From Roseinatronobacter sp052379845 (GTDB taxonomy: Bacteria; Pseudomonadota; Alphaproteobacteria; Rhodobacterales; Rhodobacteraceae), in the NCBI GenBank assembly GCA_052379845.1, contig JBQTCF010000001.1: a stretch of 64,000 bases of DNA; one strand, given 5' to 3'. Of this stretch, positions 34,799-43,711 are shown in pieces. A program made the translations under genes and the position numbers. The notes under the pieces were generated by a model. The model saw only the letters and a program-made list of their open reading frames with translations. It was not told where the DNA came from and made no database searches. Numbering within the stretch: position 1 is the stretch's first letter; every line of letters starts with the position of its first letter.

Positions 34799-36070
34799 AT
34801 GGCAGGCGCAGGGTCTGACGTGCTTTTGGCGCGCATGATGGCGTTTCACCCAAAAATCATTGATCTGACGCTGGACCGTGTCTGGCGTCTGCTGGCGGCG
34901 CTGGACCATCCTGAAAGCCGCTTGCCGCCCGTTATCCATATTGCGGGCACCAATGGCAAGGGCAGCACCCAAGCCATGATCCGCGCCGGACTGGAAGGGG
35001 CAGGGTGCCGCGTACATGCCTATACCAGCCCGCATCTGGCGCGGTTTCATGAACGTATCCGGCTGTCGGGGGAATTGATTTCCGAACCCGCGCTGTCAGA
35101 CCTGCTGGATGAATGCCTGCGCGCCAATGGCACGGATGCAATCACTTACTTTGAAATTACCACCTGTGCCGCGCTTCTGGCCTTCGCGCGTGCGCCTGCG
35201 GATTATACGCTGCTGGAAGTGGGGCTTGGCGGGCGGTTGGATGCGACCAATGTTGTGGACCGCCCCGCCCTGACAGTGATTACCCCTGTCAGTCTGGATC
35301 ATCAGCAATACCTGGGCGAAACGCTGGCCGAAATCGCAGGCGAGAAGGCGGGCATCATCAAGCGCGGTGTGCCGTGCGTGGTGGCCGCGCAGGAAGATGC
35401 TGCGCTGGACGTGATTGAAGCGCGCGCCGTGCGCCTTGGCGCGCCCTTGCTGGTGCAGGGCCAGCACTGGCATGTCACCACCGAAGGCGGGCGTCTGGTC
35501 TATCAGGATGATACGGGCCTGCTGGACCTGCCCTTGCCCAATCTGGCCGGGCCGCATCAGGTGCAGAATGCGGGCGTGGCGCTGGCCGCGCTGCGCGCGC
35601 TGGGGCATGGGGCAGGGGCCGAAGCGGCAGTCACCCGCGCGCAATGGCCCGCGCGCATGCAGCGCCTGCGCCATGGTCCGTTGGTGGATGCGCTGCCGCA
35701 GGGGCGGCTATGGCTGGATGGCGGGCATAATCCGGCCGCAGGTCACGCGATTGCGGCCACACTGGCGCAAATGAAACTGGGCAAGCTGTGGATGATTTGC
35801 GGCATGCTGAACACCAAGGATGTGGGCGGGTTCATGCAGCCGCTGGCGGGGGTGACACAGCGCCTGTATGCGGTGTCCATCCCCGGAGAGGCCGCGACCC
35901 TGTCCGCACAAGACACCGCCAATGCCGCGCAACAGGCCGGTATTGAGGCGCAACAGGCCCCAAGCGTGGCGGCTGCGCTGGCCGATATCGCAGCACAGGA
36001 CCCACAGGCGCAGGTGCTGATCTGCGGGTCACTGTATCTGGCGGGGCATATTCTGCGCGAGAATGGCTGA
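34799..36070 (+). CDS. folC: Folylpolyglutamate synthase / dihydrofolate synthase
   Basis: 423 aa. It adds glutamate to dihydropteroate and folates. Motifs: HIAGTNGKGSTQAMI (P-loop), YTSPHLARFHERI, LEVGLGGRLDATNVVDRPALTVITPVSLDHQQYLG, EKAGIIKRGVP and LDGGHNPAAG in the C-terminal domain. AGGGG about 9 nt upstream supports ATG 34799. Probably co-transcribed with accD. Confidence 0.94.
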   Translation: MAGAGSDVLLARMMAFHPKIIDLTLDRVWRLLAALDHPESRLPPVIHIAGTNGKGSTQAMIRAGLEGAGCRVHAYTSPHLARFHERIRLSGELISEPALSDLLDECLRANGTDAITYFEITTCAALLAFARAPADYTLLEVGLGGRLDATNVVDRPALTVITPVSLDHQQYLGETLAEIAGEKAGIIKRGVPCVVAAQEDAALDVIEARAVRLGAPLLVQGQHWHVTTEGGRLVYQDDTGLLDLPLPNLAGPHQVQNAGVALAALRALGHGAGAEAAVTRAQWPARMQRLRHGPLVDALPQGRLWLDGGHNPAAGHAIAATLAQMKLGKLWMICGMLNTKDVGGFMQPLAGVTQRLYAVSIPGEAATLSAQDTANAAQQAGIEAQQAPSVAAALADIAAQDPQAQVLICGSLYLAGHILRENG

Positions 36071-36086
36071 CCGGCACAAATGAAAA

Positions 36087-36108
36087 CGGGGGCCATCGCT
36101 GGCCCCCG
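36087..36108 (-). terminator. Terminator between folC and the cytochrome c gene
   Basis: CGGGGGCCA - TCGC - TGGCCCCCG hairpin, 9-bp stem, between two convergent genes. On the minus strand it is followed by TTTTCATTTG, so it mainly serves the cytochrome gene. Confidence 0.75.
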
Positions 36109-36129
36109 ATACCTGAAAACCAGTCAGAT

Positions 36130-36564
36130 TTATTCGTCCGCGCCAAATTGCGCCAGATAGGCATAGATATCTTCGGCAGACCCGCGCAGGCGGTGGTTCA
36201 TGTTGCCGCGCGCGCGCGCATCACCTGTGACTCCGCGCAAATAGCCGATGGGATCATTGACATAGGCCACGAAGCTTGCCTCGTCCCAGACGACGCCATG
36301 TTCCGACCCTGCCGCCTGCATGGCGCTGGAAAACCGTTCATACCCTTCATAAGAGCCGGCCTGACGCCCTGCCACACCCCACAGGTTGGGGCCAGTCGGC
36401 GCAAGGCGCTGGATAACTTCGCCATCCGGCGACGCGATCCCGTGGCAGCTTGCGCATTGGCGGAAGTTCTGCTCGCCTGCGGCGGCGTCCCCTGTGGGTT
36501 CGGCCTGCGCGGCGACTGGTAGGGCGAACAGCGCCGCGAAGGCGGCAATTTTCAGCTTCAACAT
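36130..36564 (-). CDS. Periplasmic class I cytochrome c
   Basis: 144 aa. Signal peptide MLKLKIAAFAALFALPVAAQA; single haem-binding CASCH near residue 38; the candidate sixth ligand is Met in NMNHRL near the C-terminus. GPNLWGVAGRQAGSYEGYERFSSAM is typical of cytochrome c2/c550-type electron carriers. It probably shuttles electrons in the periplasm; partners are not evident. Tail GADE is acidic. Confidence 0.88.
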   Translation of the reverse strand: MLKLKIAAFAALFALPVAAQAEPTGDAAAGEQNFRQCASCHGIASPDGEVIQRLAPTGPNLWGVAGRQAGSYEGYERFSSAMQAAGSEHGVVWDEASFVAYVNDPIGYLRGVTGDARARGNMNHRLRGSAEDIYAYLAQFGADE

Positions 36565-36750
36565 GTTTCTCTCCTTTGGGTGCGGGGGACCCGCTGCCTG
36601 ACAGCATACTTAAACCCCGCTGACTCGCGGGAATAGGTGCAGTGTAGCGGCACAAACCGCTGGCGCAAGTCAACTTACAGACAGGTTGCGCGCCATTCTG
36701 GCCCCTGCGACGATTTTACCTACCCCCGTTGGGGCAGGGCTGCGTCGGGC

Positions 36751-37446
36751 CTATATGGAGACGCGTTCAAGAATTTCGTCCTTCGTGACCTGATTTGCCG
36801 GGCGCGACAGGACCACTTCGCCACGGTTCAGAACGCAGAATTCATCTGCCAGACCATAGGCGAAATCGAAATACTGTTCGACCAGCACAATGGCAATTTC
36901 CCCCTCATCGCGCAGCAATTCGATGACCTTGCCGATCTGCTTGATGATATTGGGCTGGATGCCTTCGGTGGGTTCGTCCAGCAACAATACCTTGGGCTGC
37001 GCAATCAGGGCGCGCGCGATGGCCAGTTGTTGTTGCTGGCCCCCTGACAGGTCGCCGCCGCGGCGGTCCTTCATCTGCTGCAATACGGGAAACAGCTCAT
37101 AAATCCGGTCCGGGATACGGTGCTGGGATTTCGGCAGACAGGCGAACCCGGTTTGCAGGTTTTCCGTCACACTAAGCAGGGGGAAAATCTCCCTTCCCTG
37201 GGGCACATAGGCGATGCCCGCCTGCGCCGCCTGCGCTGCTGTCGGGTGCTGCAGGTCCTGCCCGTCCAGCGTAAGGGTGCCCCCCGAATAGGGGTGACGC
37301 CCTGCAATCGCGCGCAACAGGCTGGTTTTGCCCACGCCATTGGTGCCCATCACGGCAGTGACAGCCCCCACACGCGCGGCCAGCGACACCCCCCACAGGA
37401 TTTGCGACGCCCCGTAATGCAGGGTCAGATTGTCAACGTTCAACAT
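36751..37446 (-). CDS. urtE: Urea ABC transporter ATPase UrtE
   Basis: 231 aa LivF-type ATPase, last gene of the urt operon. Walker A GTNGVGKTSL, signature LSGGQQQQLAIARAL, Walker B VLLLDEPTEGIQP, and switch IVLVEQYFDFA. NIIKQIGKVIELLRDEG after Walker B is characteristic of UrtE. It is 3 bp downstream of urtD. No urease genes follow in this window. Confidence 0.92.
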   Translation of the reverse strand: MLNVDNLTLHYGASQILWGVSLAARVGAVTAVMGTNGVGKTSLLRAIAGRHPYSGGTLTLDGQDLQHPTAAQAAQAGIAYVPQGREIFPLLSVTENLQTGFACLPKSQHRIPDRIYELFPVLQQMKDRRGGDLSGGQQQQLAIARALIAQPKVLLLDEPTEGIQPNIIKQIGKVIELLRDEGEIAIVLVEQYFDFAYGLADEFCVLNRGEVVLSRPANQVTKDEILERVSI

Positions 37447-37449
37447 GCT

Positions 37450-38190
37450 CTAGCGCCCCAGATAGACATCGATCACCTGCTGGTTCTTGGTTACATGGTC
37501 CAGACTGCCTTCGGCCAGAACCGACCCTTCGTGCAGGACGGTGACACGGCATTCCAGCCTGCGGATGAACTCCATATCATGTTCAATAACCATCACTGCG
37601 CGCGTTGTTGCCGCGCGTTTCAACAGGTCGGTTGTGTGTTCGCGTTCCGCAGGCGTCATGCCAGCGGCAGGTTCATCTACCAGCAACAGGCGCGGGTCCT
37701 GTGCCAGCAACATGCCGATTTCCAGCCATTGCTTCTGCCCATGGCTCAGGTCACCGGCGCGGTCGTCCAGCCGGTCTTGCAGGCCGATTTCCGTTGCCAG
37801 TTCCAGAATGCGCGCGGCGTCCGGTGCGGTGACCTGCCACACCAGCACAGAAAACGGCCCGCGCTTGTTGGCCAGCGCCATGGCCAGATTGTCGCGCACG
37901 CTTTGTTCTTCAAACACGGTGGGTTTCTGAAACTTGCGCCCGATCCCGGCTTTTGCAATCTGGCTTTCGGACAGTTTCAGTAAATCGACCTGCCGTTCAC
38001 CCCAGCGCACTGACCCGCTATCGGGGCGGGTCTTGCCAGTGACAATATCCATGAAGGTGGTTTTACCGGCGCCATTGGGGCCGATCACGGCGCGCAATTC
38101 CGGCTCTCCAATAGCGATGGACAGGTTGTTGATGGCGCGGAACCCGTCAAATGTGACCGACACGCCCGACACTTCCAGAAGCGTTGTCAT
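37450..38190 (-). CDS. urtD: Urea ABC transporter ATPase UrtD
   Basis: 246 aa LivG-type ATPase. Walker A GPNGAGKTTFMDIVTGKTRPD, LSHGQKQWLEIGMLLAQDPRLLLVDEPAAGMTP with a variant signature (LSHGQ), and VIEHDMEFIR. The start MTTLLEVSGVSV at 38190 overlaps the urtC stop by 4 bp, which fixes it; a longer frame to 38427 would lie inside urtC. Confidence 0.92.
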   Translation of the reverse strand: MTTLLEVSGVSVTFDGFRAINNLSIAIGEPELRAVIGPNGAGKTTFMDIVTGKTRPDSGSVRWGERQVDLLKLSESQIAKAGIGRKFQKPTVFEEQSVRDNLAMALANKRGPFSVLVWQVTAPDAARILELATEIGLQDRLDDRAGDLSHGQKQWLEIGMLLAQDPRLLLVDEPAAGMTPAEREHTTDLLKRAATTRAVMVIEHDMEFIRRLECRVTVLHEGSVLAEGSLDHVTKNQQVIDVYLGR

Positions 38191-39389
38191 GGCTTTTTCC
38201 TTACCAGATAGTCGAACAACCCGCCGATACCTTTGGGAAAGAACAGCGTGACCGCCACAAACCCCAGGCCCAGAACCACAAGCCACCAATCCGTCCACAA
38301 GAACCTGTAACTGCCAAAATTGATGTTGGGCGCGCCGCCCCCTGTCAGCCAGCTTGACATCAGCGACACAGTGGCCGCCCCGATCACGGCCCCATAAAGC
38401 CGCCCCCGCCCGCCAATCGCCACCCACACCGCCAGATAGATGGACGCAATGGGCGCGATTTCAGCGGGGTTGATGATGCCCGCCTGCGGGTAATACAGCG
38501 CCCCCGCAATTCCCGACACCACGGCGGTCAGGGTAAAGACGAACAGCTTATACCCTTCGACATTATAGCCAAGAAAGCGCACGCGGGTTTCATTGTCGCG
38601 GATGGCCTTGATTACAGACCCGAACTTGCCCGACACGACCCAGGCAAACAGCACATATCCCGCCCCCAGCGCAAAGGCCGACGCCCAGAAAAACCACACC
38701 GACAGCACCGATTGCGGCACATCCAGCGCACCGGGAATGTTTTGCAGCCCCGACAGCCCGTTATTGCCGCGCAGGCCCGTGTCATTCTGAAACAGATACA
38801 GTGACAGCGCCAGTGTCATGGCCTGGGTCAGGATCGACAGGTAAACCCCCGTCACACGGCTGCGAAACGCCAGCCAGCCAAACACCAGCGCCAGCATCCC
38901 CGGCACCAGAACCACCATGGCCAGCTGAATGGGCAGCGATCCGGCGAATGTCCAGATCAGGGGCAATTCGGAACTGCCGACCACCCCGAAAATCTGGGCG
39001 GTCACGGCGTCTGTCACCTCCAGTTCTGTGGGCGGGATGGTGCCGCCTGCCAGACTGTCACGAATGACGATTTCAGTGCGCGCATACATCAGCCACATGC
39101 CGATGGCATAGCCCCCAAGCCCGAAAAAGGCGAAATGCCCAAGGCTTAGAATCCCGCAATAGCCCCAGACCACATCCATGCAGATGGCAATCAGGCACAG
39201 GCACAGCGTCATGCCCAAAATCTTGACCATGGATGTGGACAGCAGGCCAATTCCCATCCCCTCGGACAGGATGCTGACGCCAAGGGTGAACAGCCCCAAA
39301 AGCCCCATGAACCACAGCACAGAGGGGTTGTCGCGCAGCAGGCCGCGGCGGGCCGGGCGGGCGGTATCGGGTTGAGTGGTGGAAACCAT
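38187..39389 (-). CDS. urtC: Urea ABC transporter permease UrtC
   Basis: 400 aa LivM-type permease with about ten membrane segments. GYCGILSLGHFAFFGLGGYAIGMWLMY and the C-terminal FSLTAVVSGIAGALYYPQAGIINPAEIAP-like stretch are typical of branched-chain/urea permeases, and AVWVAIGGRGRLYGAVIGA is the EAA-like loop. Four bp after urtB, overlapping urtD. Confidence 0.92.
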   Translation of the reverse strand: MVSTTQPDTARPARRGLLRDNPSVLWFMGLLGLFTLGVSILSEGMGIGLLSTSMVKILGMTLCLCLIAICMDVVWGYCGILSLGHFAFFGLGGYAIGMWLMYARTEIVIRDSLAGGTIPPTELEVTDAVTAQIFGVVGSSELPLIWTFAGSLPIQLAMVVLVPGMLALVFGWLAFRSRVTGVYLSILTQAMTLALSLYLFQNDTGLRGNNGLSGLQNIPGALDVPQSVLSVWFFWASAFALGAGYVLFAWVVSGKFGSVIKAIRDNETRVRFLGYNVEGYKLFVFTLTAVVSGIAGALYYPQAGIINPAEIAPIASIYLAVWVAIGGRGRLYGAVIGAATVSLMSSWLTGGGAPNINFGSYRFLWTDWWLVVLGLGFVAVTLFFPKGIGGLFDYLVRKKP

Positions 39390-39393
39390 GGCC

Positions 39394-41388
39394 TTAATCC
39401 CCTGCCGCGCGGCCCTTCAGGGCGACAATGCCCTTTGGCCGGAATTGAATAAACAAGATGATGAACAGCACCATATAGGTCTGTGCGGCCAGCGTGTTGG
39501 TGGGGTTGAACCATTCAATCCCCTTTTGCAGTGCGCCAATCAGGCCCGCGCCCGCCAGGGTGCCAAACACTGACCCCACACCGCCCACAACCACGGTCAT
39601 GAAGCTTTGCACGATGTAATTTGCGCCCATCTCCGATGTGACCTGCGCATACATGCCGATTGCCACGCCCGCGACACCGGCAATCCCCGACCCAAGGCCG
39701 AAGGTCAGCATATTGATGCGGTCAGGGTTGATGCCCATGCTGGCCGCCATGCCGGGGTTTTGTGTCACGGCGCGCACTTCCAGACCCAGCCTTGTGCGGT
39801 TCAGGATGAACAGCAACAGCAGCAAAAACGCCAGCGCCATGAAGAATATGCCCACCCGAAGCGTGCTGATGCTGACAAGGTCATTCAGCGCCAGCGAGCC
39901 CGCCAGCCAGTCGGGCGCGGTCAGGGGGCGGGCTTGGGTGCCAAAGATGTTCTTGGCCAGTTGTTGCAGCGCGATGGAAATGCCGAATGTGGCCAGCAGC
40001 GTTTCCAGCGGGCGGGTATACAGATGGCGAATGACCAGACGTTCCATCGCCACCCCTGCCGCGAATGTCACGCCAAATGCCAGCGGCAAGGCCACCACCA
40101 GCGACACAGTGTAGTCAGGGATCAGGGTTTGCACCACATAGCCGGTATAGGCCCCCATCATGATAAACTCGCCATGCGCCATGTTGATGACGCGCATCAC
40201 CCCGAAGGTGATGGCCAGCCCGATGGCCGCCAGAAAGAAGATTGACGCCAGCGACAGCGCATCCAGCGACAGGCTAAGCGCCTGAAACGCCCCGATGCGT
40301 GTGCGTGTGCTGTCCAGCGCTGCGCGCGCGGCATCTGTCACTGCGGCATCCGGTTCCAGATAGGCGTCAAAAAAGACATATTGCGCCACAGCCGCTTCCA
40401 TATCGGCCTGTGTGACCAAGGGCGGCACAGTGCCCGCATCCTGCAAGGCGCGGTAGGCGATGCGGCGGGCCTCATCCGTGTCAAGTTGGTGAACCGGCAC
40501 GCCGCCCACGCTGCCATTCACCACATTGGCGCGCAGCGCATCGCGGATGGCGTTGCGCCCCGGTCGTGGCGGGAATAACCCCGCATCAGACAGCGTGGCA
40601 TAGGCGGCATGCAGGTCCATATCTTCGCCCGGCGTGCGGATGCGCGCGATATTGGCGTCCTCGGGCAGGGATGGGGCGAAATCGCTGCGGGTTTGCAAAA
40701 GCTGGTTCAGGACGCGCCGCGCTTCGGTGCTGATGTCGCCGCGCAGCCCGTCAATGGCATCAACGCGGGTCGCGGTGTCCGTGGCAAAACGCGCATTCAG
40801 CAGGTCCAGCAGGCGTTCCATACGCGCGGCAATGCCCGCGTCGGTTTCCGACGCAAGCGCCAGTTCCAGCGCCGGTATCTGTTCAGGATCGGGGCTTCTG
40901 GTGGCCGATTCCAGTGCCGCGATACGCCGGGCGGGATCGGGGTTCATCAATTCGAACTGCACTAGGGCTGCGTTGATTTCACGCCGCACGCCCGCATTGG
41001 GCCGGATCTGGTTCACATCGCGGGTGCCCACCTGCGCGATGACCGCGCCTGTATCAATATCGACCAGTTCCACCATGCCGTCAGTGTCATTGGCGAAGAA
41101 GAACAACCCGTCTTCGGGGCGTTCCACCACGCCGCGATCCTGCCATGCCAGCAGAAATTCCACCGTGCCCGGCGCATCGCGCGCCAGCAGCGCTGACAGC
41201 ACATCCGGCACAGTCCCACGCGATGGGTTGGCCACCTGCGACTGAACCGTTTGCAGCACATCCTGCAAGGGCGTTGCGGTGGCGGTTTGGGCTTGGGCGG
41301 CCATTTGGGGAATGAACAGGCAAAGGGCGATCAGACACGCGCATAAAGGCACGCGGCGAAGACGTCGCAACATGGCAGGGGCTTTCAT
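39394..41388 (-). CDS. urtB: Urea ABC transporter permease UrtB, with long N-terminal region
   Basis: 664 aa. A signal-like N-terminus (VPLCACLIALCLFIPQMAAQAQ) is followed by about 330 residues of helical, HEAT-like soluble sequence and then a LivH-type permease (AIGLAITFGVMRVINMAHGEFIMMGAYTGYV, FGISIALQQLAKNIFGTQARP, VVVGGVGSVFGTLAGAG). Proteobacterial UrtB often has such an extension, though this one is long. Start 41388 (MKAPAM) has GAAG upstream; ATG 41373 is an alternative. Four bp gap to urtC and 67 bp after urtA. Confidence 0.9.
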   Translation of the reverse strand: MKAPAMLRRLRRVPLCACLIALCLFIPQMAAQAQTATATPLQDVLQTVQSQVANPSRGTVPDVLSALLARDAPGTVEFLLAWQDRGVVERPEDGLFFFANDTDGMVELVDIDTGAVIAQVGTRDVNQIRPNAGVRREINAALVQFELMNPDPARRIAALESATRSPDPEQIPALELALASETDAGIAARMERLLDLLNARFATDTATRVDAIDGLRGDISTEARRVLNQLLQTRSDFAPSLPEDANIARIRTPGEDMDLHAAYATLSDAGLFPPRPGRNAIRDALRANVVNGSVGGVPVHQLDTDEARRIAYRALQDAGTVPPLVTQADMEAAVAQYVFFDAYLEPDAAVTDAARAALDSTRTRIGAFQALSLSLDALSLASIFFLAAIGLAITFGVMRVINMAHGEFIMMGAYTGYVVQTLIPDYTVSLVVALPLAFGVTFAAGVAMERLVIRHLYTRPLETLLATFGISIALQQLAKNIFGTQARPLTAPDWLAGSLALNDLVSISTLRVGIFFMALAFLLLLLFILNRTRLGLEVRAVTQNPGMAASMGINPDRINMLTFGLGSGIAGVAGVAIGMYAQVTSEMGANYIVQSFMTVVVGGVGSVFGTLAGAGLIGALQKGIEWFNPTNTLAAQTYMVLFIILFIQFRPKGIVALKGRAAGD

Positions 41389-41455
41389 ATCTTCGGGCAG
41401 GGCGTGAAACAGGGGAACGGGATGCAGGCGCGCAAGCCTGCATCCCGCCATCGTC

Positions 41456-42739
41456 TTAGTAGTTCGAGGTCAACTGAACACAGGTTTCTGTGGCCGTATC
41501 GAACATACCGCAGCCCAATTCCTGCCAGTCACTGACAAGGGTTGCGCTTTCGTCCAGATAGGGGGTCCAGGCAGCGCCCTCGACTTCGCCTGTCTGGCTG
41601 ATGATGTCAAACTGCCCGTCGGCACGAATTTCGCCGATCAGCACGGGCTTGGCCAGATGGTGGTTGGGCAGCATGACGGCCGTGCCGCCGGTCAGGTTTG
41701 GAAATTCCTGCCCCCACATGGCTTCGCGCACAGCGTCCACATCCGTGGTGCCAGCCGCCTCGACCGCGTTCACCCACATGTTGAAGCCGATGTAATGCGC
41801 TTCCATCGGGTCATTGGTCACGCGGTTGGTGTCGCCGATAAACTCATGCCAGGCGGCAATGAAGGCTTCATTTTCGGGCGTGTCTGCGGACATGAAGTAG
41901 TTCCACGCGGCCAGATGGCCCACAAGGCGCGATGTGTCCAGGCCGGAAAGCTCTTCCTCGCCTACGGAAAAGGCAACCACGGGAATGTCATCAGCGCTGA
42001 CGCCCTGCGCGGCCAGTTCGGTGTAAAAGCCGATATTCGCATCGCCGTTGATGGTGGAAATCACGCCGACCTGTTTGCCACCTGCACCAAGGGCCACGAC
42101 ATCGGACACGATTGTGGACCAGTCAGAATGACCAAAGGGCGTGTAGTTCACAAAGATATCTTCTGCGGCAATACCCTTGGACAACAGATAGGATTCAAGA
42201 ATGGCGTTGGTGGTGCGGGGATAGACATAATCGGTGCCCAGCAGCGCGAAGCTTTCAACACCAAGTTCTTCAAGGAAATAATCAACTGCCGGAATAGCTT
42301 GCTGGTTGGGGGCCGCACCTGTGTAGAACACGTTGCGCGAACTTTCCTGCCCTTCATACTGGACGGGATAGAACATCAGCCCATTGAGTTCTTCCAGAAC
42401 CGGCAACACGGCCTTGCGGCTAACAGATGTCCATGCGCCGAACATCACGTCAACTTCGTTGACAGTAAGCAATTCGCGGGCGCGTTCCGCAAAAAGCGGC
42501 CAATCCGATGCGGGGTCAACCACGATGGCTTCAATTTCGCAGCCCAGCAGGCCGCCGGCGGCGTTTTGCTGTTCAACCAGCATCAGCATGACATCGCGCA
42601 GCGTGGTTTCTGAAATCGCCATGCTGCCAGACAATGAATGCAGCACACCGACCTTGATCGGGCAGTCGGCCAGTGCCGGACCGGACGCGACAATCAGCGC
42701 GGATGCGGCAGCAGAAGCGAGCAGGGTTTTGGTTGTCAT
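41456..42739 (-). CDS. urtA: Urea ABC transporter substrate-binding protein UrtA
   Basis: 427 aa periplasmic binding protein, first gene of the operon. Signal peptide MTTKTLLASAAASALIVASGPALA; body starts DCPIKVGVLHSLSGSMAISETTLRDVMLMLVEQQ and contains AAGGLLGCEIEAIVVDPASDWPLFAE and FYPVQYEGQESSRNVFYTGAAPNQQ, all characteristic of UrtA. ATG 42739 is preferred (AAAGGAG 10 nt upstream) over ATG 42748, which would overlap the Shine-Dalgarno. In other bacteria urt genes are induced by nitrogen limitation; I did not find a convincing sigma-54 site here. Confidence 0.93.
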   Translation of the reverse strand: MTTKTLLASAAASALIVASGPALADCPIKVGVLHSLSGSMAISETTLRDVMLMLVEQQNAAGGLLGCEIEAIVVDPASDWPLFAERARELLTVNEVDVMFGAWTSVSRKAVLPVLEELNGLMFYPVQYEGQESSRNVFYTGAAPNQQAIPAVDYFLEELGVESFALLGTDYVYPRTTNAILESYLLSKGIAAEDIFVNYTPFGHSDWSTIVSDVVALGAGGKQVGVISTINGDANIGFYTELAAQGVSADDIPVVAFSVGEEELSGLDTSRLVGHLAAWNYFMSADTPENEAFIAAWHEFIGDTNRVTNDPMEAHYIGFNMWVNAVEAAGTTDVDAVREAMWGQEFPNLTGGTAVMLPNHHLAKPVLIGEIRADGQFDIISQTGEVEGAAWTPYLDESATLVSDWQELGCGMFDTATETCVQLTSNY

Positions 42740-43327
42740 AAGACACATTCTCCTTTGATGATCTTATGCGACTGGCGGATTGGCTTGTATATTTTCATCA
42801 AGATCCCATATCCGTCAGAGCAGCATTCTTGTTGCCATGTCCAACGGTAAGGTCTGCCAGGATCAGGCCGTTGGACATGTTTGACGCTGATTGGCAAACC
42901 AGCCTGTATGTTCTGGAACGCACATGGGCCTGATGCAATTTCGGGGCACCTGGTTAGGGGCGCATCTGCCCTTGGTCTGTATATGTGCCTTGAAAATGGG
43001 CAGCTTTGGGCGGTAGTGGTTAAAAATTATGCTGCATTGCAGCGCAACGCTGTCAAAACCGGGTCGAAAGCCAAGGCCCCGGCGCCCGTAAAATAGGCAA
43101 CATGTTCAGGATTCGGCGCGCCCGCGCTTGTCAGGCCGTGATCGATGTATTTTTGAGTATTTTTTGCAAGATGAAGCCACAGTGCCGCAAGCACGCCACA
43201 GCAAGCGCCACCCGCTGCCCCTATGTCCGGGTTGGCAAAGGATTGGCGCGCGATTTTTCTGATGCGTGTCGGGCAGCAAAAGGGCCGTTGAGTGTGCCTT
43301 TGCTGTGCTGCGCGCAGCAGGGAGATT
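42740..43327. other. Non-coding stretch upstream of urtA
   Basis: About 590 bp with no convincing gene; short frames at 42881-43096 and 43102-43371 lack Shine-Dalgarno sites and recognisable content. It holds an inverted repeat (42836-42879) and a T-rich GTATTTTTGAGTATTTTTT motif (43147-43165). The urt promoter must lie in the part nearest 42739. Confidence 0.5.
42836..42879. promoter_or_regulatory. 12-bp perfect inverted repeat upstream of urtA
   Basis: CATGTCCAACGG (42836-42847) and CCGTTGGACATG (42868-42879) around a 20-nt loop, about 97 bp before the urtA start. It could be an operator or an mRNA hairpin in the urt leader. Confidence 0.5.
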
Positions 43328-43434
43328 TAAAGCATGTCGCACAAAACTGGAAGTCGGTTTTGAGCTTCTAGAACACGCGAAATCAATAGGTTAGATTGTA
43401 TGGCGCAAATGCGAATGAACGCGACATGTTCTGG
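43328..43434 (+). repeat. Dispersed ~106-bp palindromic repeat, copy C
   Basis: TTAAAGCATGTCGC at one end and GCGACATGTTCTGG at the other are inverted ends; inside are ACAAAACTGGAAGTCGGTTTTGAG and GGTTAGATTG...GCGCAAATGCGAATGAACGCGACA, aligning with copies A and B. This is the most diverged of the three. 43435-43634 between it and the tRNA shows no gene. Confidence 0.7.
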
Positions 43435-43634
43435 CCAAGATGCGAAGGAATTCACCGGCAGGGCCACTTTATGAGCGCTGATCGCGCGCCCTCGACGCGC
43501 CGCAGATCGTCTTGCGTGGACATGAAAATGCGCCCATGGTTTTGAAACAGGCAAGATTAGTGAAATATCCATCCCGAGGATGTCATCAAGCCCTTGACGC
43601 TGATTCCGCACTGTTCTAAACGCAAGCGCAGTTT

Positions 43635-43711
43635 GGCGGAGTAGCTCAGTTGGTTAGAGCAGCGGAATCATAATCCGCGTGTCGGGGGTTCAAGTCCCTC
43701 CTCCGCTACCA
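43635..43711 (+). tRNA. tRNA-Met (CAT), elongator type
   Basis: 77 nt including CCA. Acceptor GGCGGAG / CTCCGCT (one G-T pair), D-arm GCTCAGTTGGTTAGAGC, anticodon stem GCGGA-ATCATAA-TCCGC with CAT anticodon, T-arm GGGGGTTCAAGTCCCTC. Read as elongator Met; a CAT-anticodon Ile tRNA modified to lysidine is less likely from the acceptor sequence. Its 3' 22 bases overlap the recombinase remnant. Confidence 0.92.

Noticed and set aside
42881..43096. Possible small gene of 71 codons
   Set aside because: No Shine-Dalgarno, no recognisable content, and it starts at the edge of an inverted repeat.
42740..43327. Sigma-54 promoter for urtA
   Set aside because: The closest candidates have the wrong GG-to-GC spacing (12 or 9 instead of 10).
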